A DNA stretch of 8,747 bases from Candidatus Hydrogenedentota bacterium (GTDB lineage: Bacteria; Hydrogenedentota; Hydrogenedentia; Hydrogenedentales; CAITNO01): contig JAKLHG010000138.1 in the NCBI GenBank assembly GCA_022710255.1, positions 1 through 8,747 on the forward strand, in the 5' to 3' direction. This document shows, one piece after another, positions 1 to 5,904 of the stretch (its first letter is position 1; each line of letters begins with the position of its first letter). The translations under genes were made by a program, and so were the position numbers. The notes under the pieces were generated by a model. That model had not been told where the DNA came from and searched no databases. It worked only from the letters and a program-made list of their open reading frames with translations.

Positions 1-79
1 TTTGTTTTTCATCGCACAAAAGGGACACCAGCCATTCCTCCCCTCGTTCGAACCTGCCAAAATTTTTCTTATGCGCGCA

Positions 80-155
80 GCAGGCCTACCTCTCCAGGTA
101 CGCCAGAATCCGACAAGCACGGGAATCACCCCTTAGGGCGCATATGGGAAGGTAC
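80..155. repeat. Diverged palindromic repeat, copy A (upstream of the sulfatase)
   Basis: This segment aligns without gaps to the reverse complement of the repeat at 1882-1963. The left arm (80-105) matches about 80% and runs into a shared CCAGAAT; the right part (137-155) matches 17 of 19 bases, including TGGGAAGGTAC. The 31-base loop (106-136) has diverged. The arms of this copy pair with each other less well than those of the downstream copy, so it is probably an old, decayed copy. It and its relative lie in opposite orientation on either side of the sulfatase gene. It is a REP- or MITE-like element with no coding capacity. Confidence 0.55.
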
Positions 156-159
156 TGAC

Positions 160-242
160 CCCGGTGAAGACCGTGAACCGGGTCTCTCCCTGCCTTCAGG
201 GAAAGGCTCGCTTGTCCCTGTTTAGGGGAGAGGCGAAGCCTC
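160..242 (+). other. Cluster of short hairpins in the sulfatase leader
   Basis: Four small inverted repeats follow one another: CCCGGT/ACCGGG (160-165 with 177-182), CCCTG/CAGGG (188-192 with 197-201, 4-base loop), CCCT/AGGG (216-219 with 224-227) and GAGGC/GCCTC (230-234 with 238-242, GAA loop). They lie upstream of the proposed promoter, so they may be remnants of repeats or an upstream terminator rather than part of the mRNA leader. No reading frame of note is seen in bases 1-240. Confidence 0.3.
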
Positions 243-272
243 ATGAAGGACTGTCCCCGTGTTTCGGTTCCG

Positions 273-281
273 TGGTATCAT
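273..281 (+). promoter_or_regulatory. Possible extended -10 promoter of the sulfatase gene
   Basis: TGGTATCAT fits the extended -10 form TGnTATAAT with one mismatch. It would start transcription near base 288 and give a leader of about 20 bases before the ATG at 309. No good -35 box is seen at the expected distance, which extended -10 promoters tolerate. The call rests on the motif and its position only. Confidence 0.3.
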
Positions 282-296
282 AGTGGGCATAAAATC

Positions 297-302
297 AAGG
301 AA
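297..302 (+). promoter_or_regulatory. Ribosome binding site that decides the sulfatase start
   Basis: AAGGAA lies 6 bases before the ATG at 309. The earlier in-frame ATG at 243 has no comparable site close by and would put 22 unrelated residues in front of a textbook twin-arginine signal. Both points favour 309 as the true start. Confidence 0.6.
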
Positions 303-308
303 CCTGCA

Positions 309-1826
309 ATGGCCACACGAAGAACTTTCCTGCGCACACTTGCCGCCTCCGCAATGGCGGGCGCCTGCCCCGGCTTTGCCCGGCCCGGCGAAAATAAACA
401 AACGCTACCCAATATCGTTATTCTGTACGCGGATGACATGGGCTACGGCGACCTGGGCCTTCTGAACCCGGATTCGAAAATTTCCACACCCCATCTGGAC
501 ACCCTCGCCCAAGAAGGCATGCGGTTCACGGACGCGCACAGTTCTTCGGGTATTTGCACGCCCAGCCGGTACGCCCTGCTAACGGGCACGTATCACTGGC
601 GCAAATTTCATGATATCGTCCACAGTTTTGGGCAACCCGTTTTTGACAGCGAACTCACGCTGGCGGAGATGCTGCGGCACCAGGGCTACCAGACGGCGTG
701 CATTGGCAAATGGCATCTCGGCTGGGATTGGACCGCCATACACGTAGGGCCACCCACCGAAGAAAAGGTCGGCGCCAAGCCGGAAGACTATGACTGGTCG
801 AAGCCCATTTCGGGTGGGCCCACGGCGCGCGGCTTCGATTATTATTTCGGTGACGATGTGCCGAACTTCCCACCTTATACCTGGATTGAGAACGACCGGG
901 TGCTGGCAGTGCCGACAGAATCTTATGCCTCAGACCCGGTACCTGAAGAAGGCGCCGCGGAAGGACGGCCTGGACCCATGGCGCCGGGCTGGCGCCTGGA
1001 CGCCGTGATGCCCCGGCTCACCGAGAAGGCCGTCGAATGGATTGCCGCGCAAAAAGATTCCACCAAACCTTTCTTCCTCTATTTTCCCTGGACCTCGCCC
1101 CATGCGCCCATCGTGCCCACGCCCGAATTCAAGGGCAAGAGCGGCGCAGGCCCCTTCGGCGATTTTGTGCATCAGAGCGACTGGTCGGCGGGACAGGTGC
1201 TCAAAGCATTGGAGGATAACGGATTCCGCGACAATACCCTGGTCATTTTCACCAGCGACAACGGACCGGAAAGTTATGCCTACCCGCGCATCCAGAAGTA
1301 CGGGCATCGCAGCATGGGGCCGCTGCGCGGCCTTAAACGCGACATCTATGAAGGCGGCCACCGCACGCCCATGGTCATGCGCTGGCCGGGCGTGATTCCC
1401 GAAGGCAGCGTTTGCGACAGCCTTGTCGGCCAGGTGGACCTCATGGCCACCATCGCCGCCATAACGGGCTTCTCCTTGCCGGAGGACGCCGCCCGGGACA
1501 GTTTTGATCTGAGTCCCCTGCTGCGCGGCCACTCCCCCCAAACGCCCATCCGAAACGAACACGTGCACAACACCTTTGCGGACCACTATGCCTTCCGTCA
1601 GGGCGACTGGGTGTTGATAGACGCGCCTACCGGCGCTATCAGCAAGGTTCCCGACTGGTACAATAAAGAATACGGCTACCCGCCCGACCCGCACAAGCAG
1701 GCGCTATACAACCTGCGCGAGGACATCGGCCAGCGCAAAAACCGCATAGACGAATTTCCCGACAAAGCGGCAGCCATGAAACATGCCCTCAAACGCGTCC
1801 GGCAACACGGACAACGATCTTCTTAG
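309..1826 (+). CDS. Tat-exported arylsulfatase, formylglycine (cysteine) type
   Basis: Predicted 505-residue type I sulfatase, hydrolysing sulfate esters, probably on a sulfated glycan, in the periplasm or at the envelope. Numbering starts at the ATG at 309. The N-terminus is a Tat signal (TRRTFLR, residues 3-9, then an Ala-rich stretch to about residue 22). The family's active-site parts are present in order: metal-binding Asp pair in YADDMGYGD (D42, D43); signature CTPSRYALLTG with Cys83, normally converted to formylglycine, and Arg87; GKWHLG (K134, H136); SPHAPI (H265); TSDNGP (D317, N318); and GLKRDIYEGGHRTP with K343, followed by the usual WPG. The length is typical for the family and nothing is truncated. 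An in-frame ATG at 243 exists but is less likely (see the ribosome binding site). The lipobox match around Cys20 (AGAC) is poor, so lipidation is doubtful. The gene stands alone, convergent with its neighbour, and no formylglycine-generating enzyme is nearby. The subfamily and natural substrate cannot be named from sequence alone. Confidence 0.93.
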   Translation: MATRRTFLRTLAASAMAGACPGFARPGENKQTLPNIVILYADDMGYGDLGLLNPDSKISTPHLDTLAQEGMRFTDAHSSSGICTPSRYALLTGTYHWRKFHDIVHSFGQPVFDSELTLAEMLRHQGYQTACIGKWHLGWDWTAIHVGPPTEEKVGAKPEDYDWSKPISGGPTARGFDYYFGDDVPNFPPYTWIENDRVLAVPTESYASDPVPEEGAAEGRPGPMAPGWRLDAVMPRLTEKAVEWIAAQKDSTKPFFLYFPWTSPHAPIVPTPEFKGKSGAGPFGDFVHQSDWSAGQVLKALEDNGFRDNTLVIFTSDNGPESYAYPRIQKYGHRSMGPLRGLKRDIYEGGHRTPMVMRWPGVIPEGSVCDSLVGQVDLMATIAAITGFSLPEDAARDSFDLSPLLRGHSPQTPIRNEHVHNTFADHYAFRQGDWVLIDAPTGAISKVPDWYNKEYGYPPDPHKQALYNLREDIGQRKNRIDEFPDKAAAMKHALKRVRQHGQRSS

Positions 1827-1842
1827 TCCGGTGTTGGCCTAA

Positions 1843-1880
1843 ACGGCTATCGCCGTGGGTGAAGCGAGAAGTTTCGCTTT
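1843..1880 (+). terminator. Possible weak transcription terminator of the sulfatase
   Basis: Two short stem-loops follow the stop codon: ACGGC/GCCGT (1843-1847 with 1852-1856) and AAGCGA/TCGCTT (1862-1867 with 1874-1879), the second ending in a run of only three T. Neither has a proper U-tract. The long palindrome that follows at 1882-1963 could equally well end transcription. Confidence 0.3.
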
Positions 1881-1881
1881 A

Positions 1882-1963
1882 GTAGGCGTACCTTCCCAAG
1901 TGCGCCATCTTGCCACAGGCGCCGGAGGTAGTAATTCTGGCGCACCTGGGAAGGTACGCCTAC
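1882..1963. repeat. Palindromic repeat, copy B (downstream of the sulfatase)
   Basis: Two 26-base arms (1882-1907 and 1938-1963) are inverted repeats of each other with 25 of 26 bases matching, around a 30-base loop. Each arm carries GTACCTTCCC or its complement. It is the better-preserved relative of the element at 80-155, in opposite orientation. It has no coding capacity. It resembles REP/BIME or MITE-type elements, and as RNA it would form a long hairpin that could act as a bidirectional terminator between the convergent genes. Confidence 0.75.
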
Positions 1964-2040
1964 CAGCGTCCCCGTTGGTTCTGGTGTTGCCTGAAAATCC
2001 ATGGGTTGTGGGCACTATCTGATTTTGCGTTTAGTCCAAC

Positions 2041-2075
2041 AGAGTTTTTCAGTTGGCACGGCAACTGAAAACTCT
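2041..2075. repeat. Strong stem-loop in the convergent spacer
   Basis: Left arm 2041-2055 and right arm 2062-2075 pair over 14 bases with a single bulged T, around a 6-base loop (GCACGG). The stem contains T-runs but no poly-U tract follows on either strand. It may help terminate transcription, or it may be the remains of a small mobile element. A second, weaker hairpin (GCCGTT/AACGGC, 2097-2102 with 2112-2117) follows it. Confidence 0.6.
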
Positions 2076-2130
2076 GATTCATTCATCCTAAAAACGGCCG
2101 TTGGATACAGAAACGGCTTTCAAACCAAGG

Positions 2131-2148
2131 GGCATAAAGGACATAAAG
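2131..2148. repeat. 9-bp tandem repeat, two units (GRCATAAAG)
   Basis: Two adjacent units, GGCATAAAG and GACATAAAG, share the core AAAGGAC with the tandem repeat at 2633-2650, which lies in inverse orientation (GTCCTTTCG then GTCCTTTCT). The two tracts bracket the 77-bp elements. Only two units each, so significance is modest. Confidence 0.35.
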
Positions 2149-2292
2149 AACCCAATGGACTGTAAAACGCTCTCCTGATTGGTGCGTCCGTTAAGTCCCT
2201 ATGCTTCTTCCGGGACTTCGCCTGAAAGAAGAGGCGTCTTCGGCGCAACAAAAATGTACCATCGTCTTTCATTACAAACAACTCTAACCACT

Positions 2293-2369
2293 GTCATTCC
2301 GGTTTTTTCGCGAAGGTCGACTTGGATCAAAGCACGGTACTGGGCAACGCGAAAAAGACCGGAATCCAG
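2293..2369 (+). repeat. 77-bp palindromic element, copy 1
   Basis: The left arm begins GTCATTCCGG and runs through a T-run to TCGCG (2293-2312). The right arm runs from CGCGAAAAAG to CCGGAATCCAG (2348-2369). The arms are inverted repeats apart from small indels and the last few bases, around a 35-base loop. A second copy lies in opposite orientation at 2454-2529 and a third at 5653-5729. The GTCATTCC...GGAATCCAG framework resembles intergenic palindromes common in bacterial genomes (from memory). No coding potential. Confidence 0.65.
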
Positions 2370-2453
2370 ATTCGGCCCGCTGTAATGAATACCCAAGTCC
2401 CTTCTCGAGGAACACAACAAATGCGTCCAATCCCGCATCCACGGCCTCAAGAA

Positions 2454-2529
2454 CTGGATTCCGGTCTTTTCGCGGCATGGCACCCACTCCGCTATACATC
2501 CTTTTTCCACCGCGAAAAACCGGAATGAC
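2454..2529 (-). repeat. 77-bp palindromic element, copy 2 (inverted)
   Basis: This has the same layout as the copy at 2293-2369 read on the other strand: CTGGATTCCGGTC to TCGCG (2454-2474), a 36-base loop, then CGCGAAAAACCGGAATGAC (2511-2529). The ends match copy 1 apart from one-base changes in the A/T-runs; the loops differ. Together with copy 1 and the 84-base spacer it makes a head-to-head BIME-like pair of about 237 bases. Confidence 0.65.
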
Positions 2530-2632
2530 GCGTTGTTTTTGGATTCTTGAACTAAACCAGAGCATAACGCTCCTCTTGGTAACAAACAGAACTCGTAATT
2601 AATTGTCAGCGAAATCGCCCTAAGCGCCTTAA

Positions 2633-2650
2633 GTCCTTTCGGTCCTTTCT
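2633..2650. repeat. 9-bp tandem repeat, two units (GTCCTTTCK)
   Basis: Units GTCCTTTCG and GTCCTTTCT stand side by side. Read on the other strand they carry the AAAGGAC core seen at 2131-2148. Together the two tracts form an inverted pair about 480 bases apart around the 77-bp elements. Confidence 0.35.
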
Positions 2651-2694
2651 TTTGGCAGGCGTTTCCGGCGTTAATTGCCGTTTGCAGGTGTATC

Positions 2695-2729
2695 GTCCTA
2701 CACTCTTACCAGTCTTACCAGTCCTACAC
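2695..2729. repeat. Minisatellite-like 9-bp repeat, about four units
   Basis: Four units follow each other: GTCCTACAC, TCTTACCA, GTCTTACCA and GTCCTACAC. The first and last are identical. On the opposite strand the core reads GTAGGAC or GTAAGACTG. There are no spacers, so it is not a CRISPR array. Such tracts are prone to copy-number change. Confidence 0.55.
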
Positions 2730-2761
2730 CAAAGCCCTCCCCGCATCCCGCCCAAAAGGCA

Positions 2762-2802
2762 AGGTCACTCACCCCCGGGCATCGCCCAAGCGTGAGTGAC
2801 CT
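2762..2802 (-). terminator. Likely terminator of the four-repeat protein gene
   Basis: An 11-base perfect inverted repeat (AGGTCACTCAC at 2762-2772, GTGAGTGACCT at 2792-2802) encloses a second short stem (GGGC/GCCC, 2777-2780 with 2784-2787). It starts 32 bases beyond the stop codon of the minus-strand gene. On that strand it is followed by TTGCCTTTTGGG, a short and imperfect U-tract. Position and stem strength support a terminator; the weak tract lowers confidence. Confidence 0.55.
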
Positions 2803-2834
2803 GCATACTCTTGTCAACGGTAAATCAGTGGCGC

Positions 2835-5069
2835 TCAGCGGCTCTTCACTATCGGCGCCCAGCACAAGGGCGGATCGAGCGTATCATCATACAAATACTT
2901 TTCACCGTTTTGCCAGATATAAGCGGCGCGGATGGCATACGCCATAGGATTCGAGCCCTGCTGCCATCCCGCCAGGTACGCTATCGCTTCACTCATCACA
3001 ATCCTGAAATCCCCATTGGGATCGGCGGGATGGTAGGTCAATGGTTCCCCTTCTCCTTCGTCCGGCTTGCAGAAGGGACAGATGTCGTCTATGAAGAATT
3101 CCTGACCGCCCAGGGCCAGTTGCGTTACCGGACCTTGCAACTCCACAATGCCCTTGCCATCCCCCAGGAAGATAACCTCCACAGGCACGCCGCCAATAGT
3201 CGTGCCGTCAATGTCGGCAAAATCGACGATGTTCTTTAATTCGCCGTTGACTTCAATATTAAGGTTGCCCCCATACGCGCCAAAACGGAAACTGACGCAG
3301 GGCGCGTTGATGGCAATGTCAACATTGATATTGTTGAGACTCAGGTCATTGCCGGAACCGCCGGCACTCCCCCATCCGCCTGACATGACCGTAGCCACGC
3401 CATTGATGGTGCTCCCGCTGGGAAGCCAGAAGAACTCCTGACCCTTGAATAAATAGCCTTGGGTAGCAAACATATCCCCCACGTGATATTCTGTCTCTGC
3501 GGTGAGGTCTTCGAAGTCTGCGCACATCTCTCCTTCTCCTTCGTCCGGCTCACAGAACGGACAAATATCGTCTATGAAGAATTCCTGACCGCCCAGGGCC
3601 AGTTGTGTTACCGGGCCCTGCAACTCCACAATGCCCTTACCATCCCCCAAGAAGAGTACATCCACAGGCACGCCTCCAATTACAGCACCGTCAATATCGG
3701 CAAAATTCGCAAAGTTCTTGAAATCGCCGTTGATTTTTATATTGAGATTACCACCATACTCGCCGTATCGGAAACTGACGCACGGCGCGTTAATGGCAAT
3801 ATCAACGTTGATGTTATTTAAACTCAAATCAAATCCGGAGCCACCGGCATCCCCGCCTGTAGCGACCGTAGCGGTACCATTGACCGTACTACCGCCGCCC
3901 AGCCAGAAGAACTCATGACAGGTGGCCAGGTAACCTTGTGTCAGGAACGTATTCCCCACGTGGTACTCCGTTCCGGGTGCGAGATCATCGAAGTCAGCGC
4001 ACCCCTCTGCGGGGCTGATACAACGGGGGCACACATCATCTAAAGCAAACTCCTGACCGCCCACGGCAAGCTGACTGACAGGCCCCTGAAGTTCCACCAG
4101 CCCCTTGCCCCCTCCCAGGGAAATGACATCCACCGTCACACCCCCGACAACAGCGCCGTCGAGGTCGGAAAGATTAGGGGCATTTCTTAAATCACCGTTG
4201 ATTTCCAGATTAATATTACCGCCGTATTCACCGAACCGGAAAGTGACACATGGAACAGGCGTACCCCCAGCAATATCAATATCGGCATTAATGTTGAACA
4301 ATCCCATCTCAAAACCGGAACCCCCGGCCATCCCGGCAGCCATCACCTGTGCATTACCATCAACAGTACCTGTACCGGACGACCAGAAGAACTTCTTGAA
4401 CTTGACCAAATAACCCTGCGTGGTACAGGTATCGTCCACATAATAATTCGTTTCGAGGACAAGGTCATCAAAGTCCGCGCAAAGTTTTTCGGGAGGCTCG
4501 CAAAAGGGACAGATGTCATCCAGAAAGAATTGCTGACCGCCTATGGCCAGTTGCGTGACGGCGCCGTGCAATTCCACCACCCCCTTGCTGCCGCCAAGAG
4601 GAATGACTTCCACGGTCACCCCTTCGACCTCCTCACCGTCGAGCTCGATAAAATCCTCTACCACCTTTAAACTACCGTTGATTTCCAGGTTGACATTGCC
4701 GGCATAATCCCCATACCGGAAACTGACGCAGGTCGGCGCCGTATCCCCCGCAATTTTAACGTCAACGTTGATGTTGTTGACGGCCATATCAAACCCGGAG
4801 CCTCCGGCCATCCAGTTGGTATCAATGAATGCCTCCCCGTCAACGGTGCTCCCGCCCCAAGGCCAGAAAAATTCTTTGAAATTGAGTTCATACCCCCACG
4901 AGAAACCAGTGTCACCCACGTGAAACTCCGTTGCGGCGGGAATGTCGTCAAAGTCCGCGCAAAGATCCGCGCTGACAGGCGACATCATCATCAAAAACAG
5001 GGCAAATCCAAGCACTCCCACGTTCAGCGCCCTGATAAGACCGGCGTTATAGAGCACACGTGTATCCAT
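2835..5069 (-). CDS. Secreted protein of four ~160-residue cysteine-bearing repeats plus EF-hand-like C-terminal module
   Basis: 744 residues from the ATG at 5069; I cannot name the repeat family or its function. Residues 1-34 form a signal peptide (Arg13, a hydrophobic run GVLGFALFLMMM, then PVSA before DLC). Four tandem units follow: 37-196, 197-356, 357-515 and 516-about 675. Each opens with CADF(D/E)D, has GGSG, an NNIN-like stretch, CVSFRxGxYGGNxNxxING in the middle, GGV, GpVtQLAxGGQ, and closes with DD(I/V)CPxC. Four cysteines per unit are conserved, consistent with disulfides outside the cytoplasm. Alternating polar/hydrophobic strands suggest a beta-sandwich, perhaps carbohydrate binding or adhesive (inference). 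Units 3 and 4 are the closest pair and end in a short acidic GEGE linker. Residues 679-735 are an EF-hand-like module (DPNGDFRIVMSE) nearly the same as that ending the gene at 5905-8747. A GTG at 5093 would add 8 residues, but the ATG has the better ribosome binding site. There is no enzyme signature. Confidence 0.9.
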   Translation of the reverse strand: MDTRVLYNAGLIRALNVGVLGFALFLMMMSPVSADLCADFDDIPAATEFHVGDTGFSWGYELNFKEFFWPWGGSTVDGEAFIDTNWMAGGSGFDMAVNNINVDVKIAGDTAPTCVSFRYGDYAGNVNLEINGSLKVVEDFIELDGEEVEGVTVEVIPLGGSKGVVELHGAVTQLAIGGQQFFLDDICPFCEPPEKLCADFDDLVLETNYYVDDTCTTQGYLVKFKKFFWSSGTGTVDGNAQVMAAGMAGGSGFEMGLFNINADIDIAGGTPVPCVTFRFGEYGGNINLEINGDLRNAPNLSDLDGAVVGGVTVDVISLGGGKGLVELQGPVSQLAVGGQEFALDDVCPRCISPAEGCADFDDLAPGTEYHVGNTFLTQGYLATCHEFFWLGGGSTVNGTATVATGGDAGGSGFDLSLNNINVDIAINAPCVSFRYGEYGGNLNIKINGDFKNFANFADIDGAVIGGVPVDVLFLGDGKGIVELQGPVTQLALGGQEFFIDDICPFCEPDEGEGEMCADFEDLTAETEYHVGDMFATQGYLFKGQEFFWLPSGSTINGVATVMSGGWGSAGGSGNDLSLNNINVDIAINAPCVSFRFGAYGGNLNIEVNGELKNIVDFADIDGTTIGGVPVEVIFLGDGKGIVELQGPVTQLALGGQEFFIDDICPFCKPDEGEGEPLTYHPADPNGDFRIVMSEAIAYLAGWQQGSNPMAYAIRAAYIWQNGEKYLYDDTLDPPLCWAPIVKSR
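3045..4961 (-). repeat. Four tandem in-gene repeats of about 480 bp
   Basis: DNA of the four protein units: 4482-4961, 4002-4481, 3525-4001 and 3045-3524, with protein periods of 160, 160 and 159 residues. Units 3 and 4 stay very similar at DNA level over their ends (about 3070-3170 against 3548-3648, differing at scattered, mostly third-codon bases), which points to a more recent duplication. Units 1 and 2 are more diverged. Such direct repeats allow expansion or loss by recombination and can be collapsed in short-read assembly. Confidence 0.85.
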
Positions 5070-5076
5070 GGCTTCA

Positions 5077-5084
5077 TCCTTTCC
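5077..5084 (-). promoter_or_regulatory. Ribosome binding site that decides the start of the four-repeat gene
   Basis: On the minus strand GGAAAGGA ends 7 bases before the ATG at 5069. This is a good Shine-Dalgarno match and favours that ATG over the in-frame GTG at 5093, which also lies outside the natural signal-peptide boundary. Confidence 0.65.
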
Positions 5085-5096
5085 TGTTGACACGGC

Positions 5097-5124
5097 CTGT
5101 TCCTGATTGACATCAGGAAAACAG
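5097..5124 (-). promoter_or_regulatory. Leader stem-loop before the four-repeat gene
   Basis: TCCTGA/TCAGGA (5101-5106 with 5113-5118) encloses a 6-base loop, and the stem extends by CTGT/ACAG (5097-5100 with 5121-5124) after a two-base bulge. It lies just upstream of the ribosome binding site on the transcript. It could stabilise the message or modulate translation. No riboswitch class is recognised. Confidence 0.4.
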
Positions 5125-5313
5125 CACCTGTTTAGTTTAAAACGCTACCTTGCAACAACGTCTTCGTGTAGTACACCCGGATTACAAATACTTTTCTCAT
5201 CCTGTCGCTATTTCAAATATTTAATCTGAAAAGTAAATATATTCCACCGTCTCTCTGACCCTATATGAATATCCACATCCTTTCTTTTAATAATACTGCA
5301 TATTTTATTTTTT

Positions 5314-5342
5314 ATGATAGCATATAGATAAATTTCTTTCAA
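5314..5342 (-). promoter_or_regulatory. Sigma70-like promoter driving the four-repeat gene
   Basis: On the minus strand TTGAAA (5342-5337) is followed after exactly 17 bases by TATCAT (5319-5314), preceded by TGC as in an extended -10 box. Each hexamer matches the consensus at five of six positions. Transcription would start near 5307 and leave a leader of about 240 bases before the ATG at 5069. The sequence is AT-rich, so chance matches are easier here. A weaker alternative closer to the gene is GCGACA with TGTAAT 16 bases on, within about 5185-5215. Confidence 0.45.
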
Positions 5343-5378
5343 TATAAAACTTTTTTTATCAATAACAACTGTGTTTAA

Positions 5379-5520
5379 GAGGGTGTACGGAAAGTCTCTT
5401 TGACGGTCCATGCAATTATCACAACATATTAGATTGCTTCGTTTCACTCGCAATGACATAGCATCCATATAGCCGTCATTGCGAACAACGTGAAGCAATC
5501 TCGACTTTCCGTACACCCTC
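5379..5520. mobile_element. MITE-like element, 142 bp, with terminal inverted repeats and TAA flanks
   Basis: Perfect 18-base terminal inverted repeats (5379-5396 and 5503-5520; GAGGGTGTACGGAAAGTC) bound the element, and TAA stands on both sides (5376-5378, 5521-5523), as a 3-bp target duplication would. Inside lies a second inverted pair (5431-5457 with 5475-5501) whose outer 10 bases match exactly on both sides (AGATTGCTTC...TCGCAATGAC), with 7 central bases differing. That inner sequence resembles a very widespread bacterial intergenic palindrome (from memory). There is no transposase, so movement would need one supplied elsewhere. Confidence 0.65.
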
Positions 5521-5652
5521 TAACAGGTGGTATCCCAATACAGGCATCACCCGCAATCCCGTGCTTTAAATACGACAATCCAACTTCATGTTTTCAAAGC
5601 GATAAAGGGCGAGGCGTACACCTCCGGAGGACTCCCTCAGGTAACACTCCAT

Positions 5653-5729
5653 CTGGATGCTGGTTTTTCTCGCAGTATACGAGCCGTGGCTTTGATAAAA
5701 ATCATCGGTCGCGAAAAAACCGGCATGAC
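5653..5729 (-). repeat. 77-bp palindromic element, copy 3 (degenerate)
   Basis: It begins CTGGATGCTGG with a T-run and CTCGC, and ends CGCGAAAAAACCGGCATGAC, with exactly the same overall length and orientation as the copy at 2454-2529. Its left arm has several changes, so its stem is weaker. This shows the element is dispersed and not just locally duplicated. Confidence 0.5.
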
Positions 5730-5781
5730 AACATAAGGAAGGATATTGTAAACAGCAAAACGGGCCGATATGTTGATAAAC

Positions 5782-5835
5782 AAAAAAAACGACGGAACGG
5801 CAAAACCTGCCGAATTCTCACCGGCAAAGCCGGTG
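5782..5835 (-). terminator. Likely terminator of the large hydrolase gene
   Basis: About 70 bases after the stop codon, the minus strand carries a 7-base GC-rich stem with a 3-base loop (CACCGGC/GCCGGTG, 5819-5835), then a 5-base stem (CGGCA/TGCCG, 5798-5812), then eight T (5789-5782). The second stem is separated from the T-run by eight bases, so it is not a perfect intrinsic terminator. The order of stems then T-run on the correct strand supports the call. Confidence 0.55.
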
Positions 5836-5904
5836 GATTAACCTTGATTTAGACGCGTTTGTTATGCCCGCAACTCAGGCATATCTTCCCTGCACAAGCA
5901 AAAG

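Larger units (their letters stand above)
1827..2834. other. Repeat-filled spacer between convergent genes
   Basis: This 1008-base stretch holds no convincing gene. Reading frames of 68-128 codons cross it on both strands but run through inverted repeats and lack recognisable protein features. It contains small hairpins just after the sulfatase, the palindromic repeat at 1882-1963, a stem-loop at 2041-2075, short tandem repeats at 2131-2148 and 2633-2650, two 77-bp elements (2293-2369 and 2454-2529), a minisatellite at 2695-2729 and a terminator-like hairpin at 2762-2802. Parts not covered by these (about 1970-2040, 2150-2290 and 2530-2630) show nothing I can name. Confidence 0.7.
5070..5904. 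other. Spacer between the two minus-strand genes
   Basis: This 835-base stretch has no credible gene. From left to right it holds the leader of the four-repeat gene, a palindrome GTGTAGTACAC (5166-5176) of unknown role, a strongly AT-rich block (about 24% GC over 5221-5380) with a sigma70-like promoter, a MITE-like element (5379-5520), an unassigned stretch (5524-5650), a third 77-bp element (5653-5729) and a terminator-like site (5782-5835). The 102-codon frame at 5208-5516 and the 120-codon frame at 5490-5852 run through these repeats and are taken as chance frames. Confidence 0.7.

Noticed and set aside
243..308. Longer sulfatase starting at the ATG at 243
   Set aside because: It would bury the twin-arginine signal behind 22 residues, and the ATG at 309 has the better ribosome binding site.
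366..371. Lipoprotein cleavage site at Cys20 of the sulfatase
   Set aside because: The residues before the cysteine (AGA) do not fit the usual lipobox, which prefers Leu three residues before the cysteine.
930..1694. A 254-codon open frame on the minus strand inside the sulfatase gene
   Set aside because: It lies wholly opposite a gene with intact family motifs, shows no recognisable domain or ribosome binding site, and is typical of chance frames opposite GC-rich coding sequence.
2199..2585. A 128-codon minus-strand frame in the convergent spacer
   Set aside because: Nearly half of it is the two inverted 77-bp elements, and its remainder matches nothing I recognise.
2695..2729. Possible short CRISPR-like array
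   Set aside because: The units are about 9 bases and directly adjacent with no spacers, and no cas gene is present; it is a minisatellite.
5208..5516. A 102-codon minus-strand frame in the spacer
   Set aside because: Its first third is the translated MITE-like element (a well-known source of false small proteins) and the rest is AT-rich promoter DNA.
5490..5852. A 120-codon plus-strand frame in the spacer
   Set aside because: It crosses the end of the MITE, a 77-bp palindromic element and a terminator-like site, and has low-complexity basic composition.
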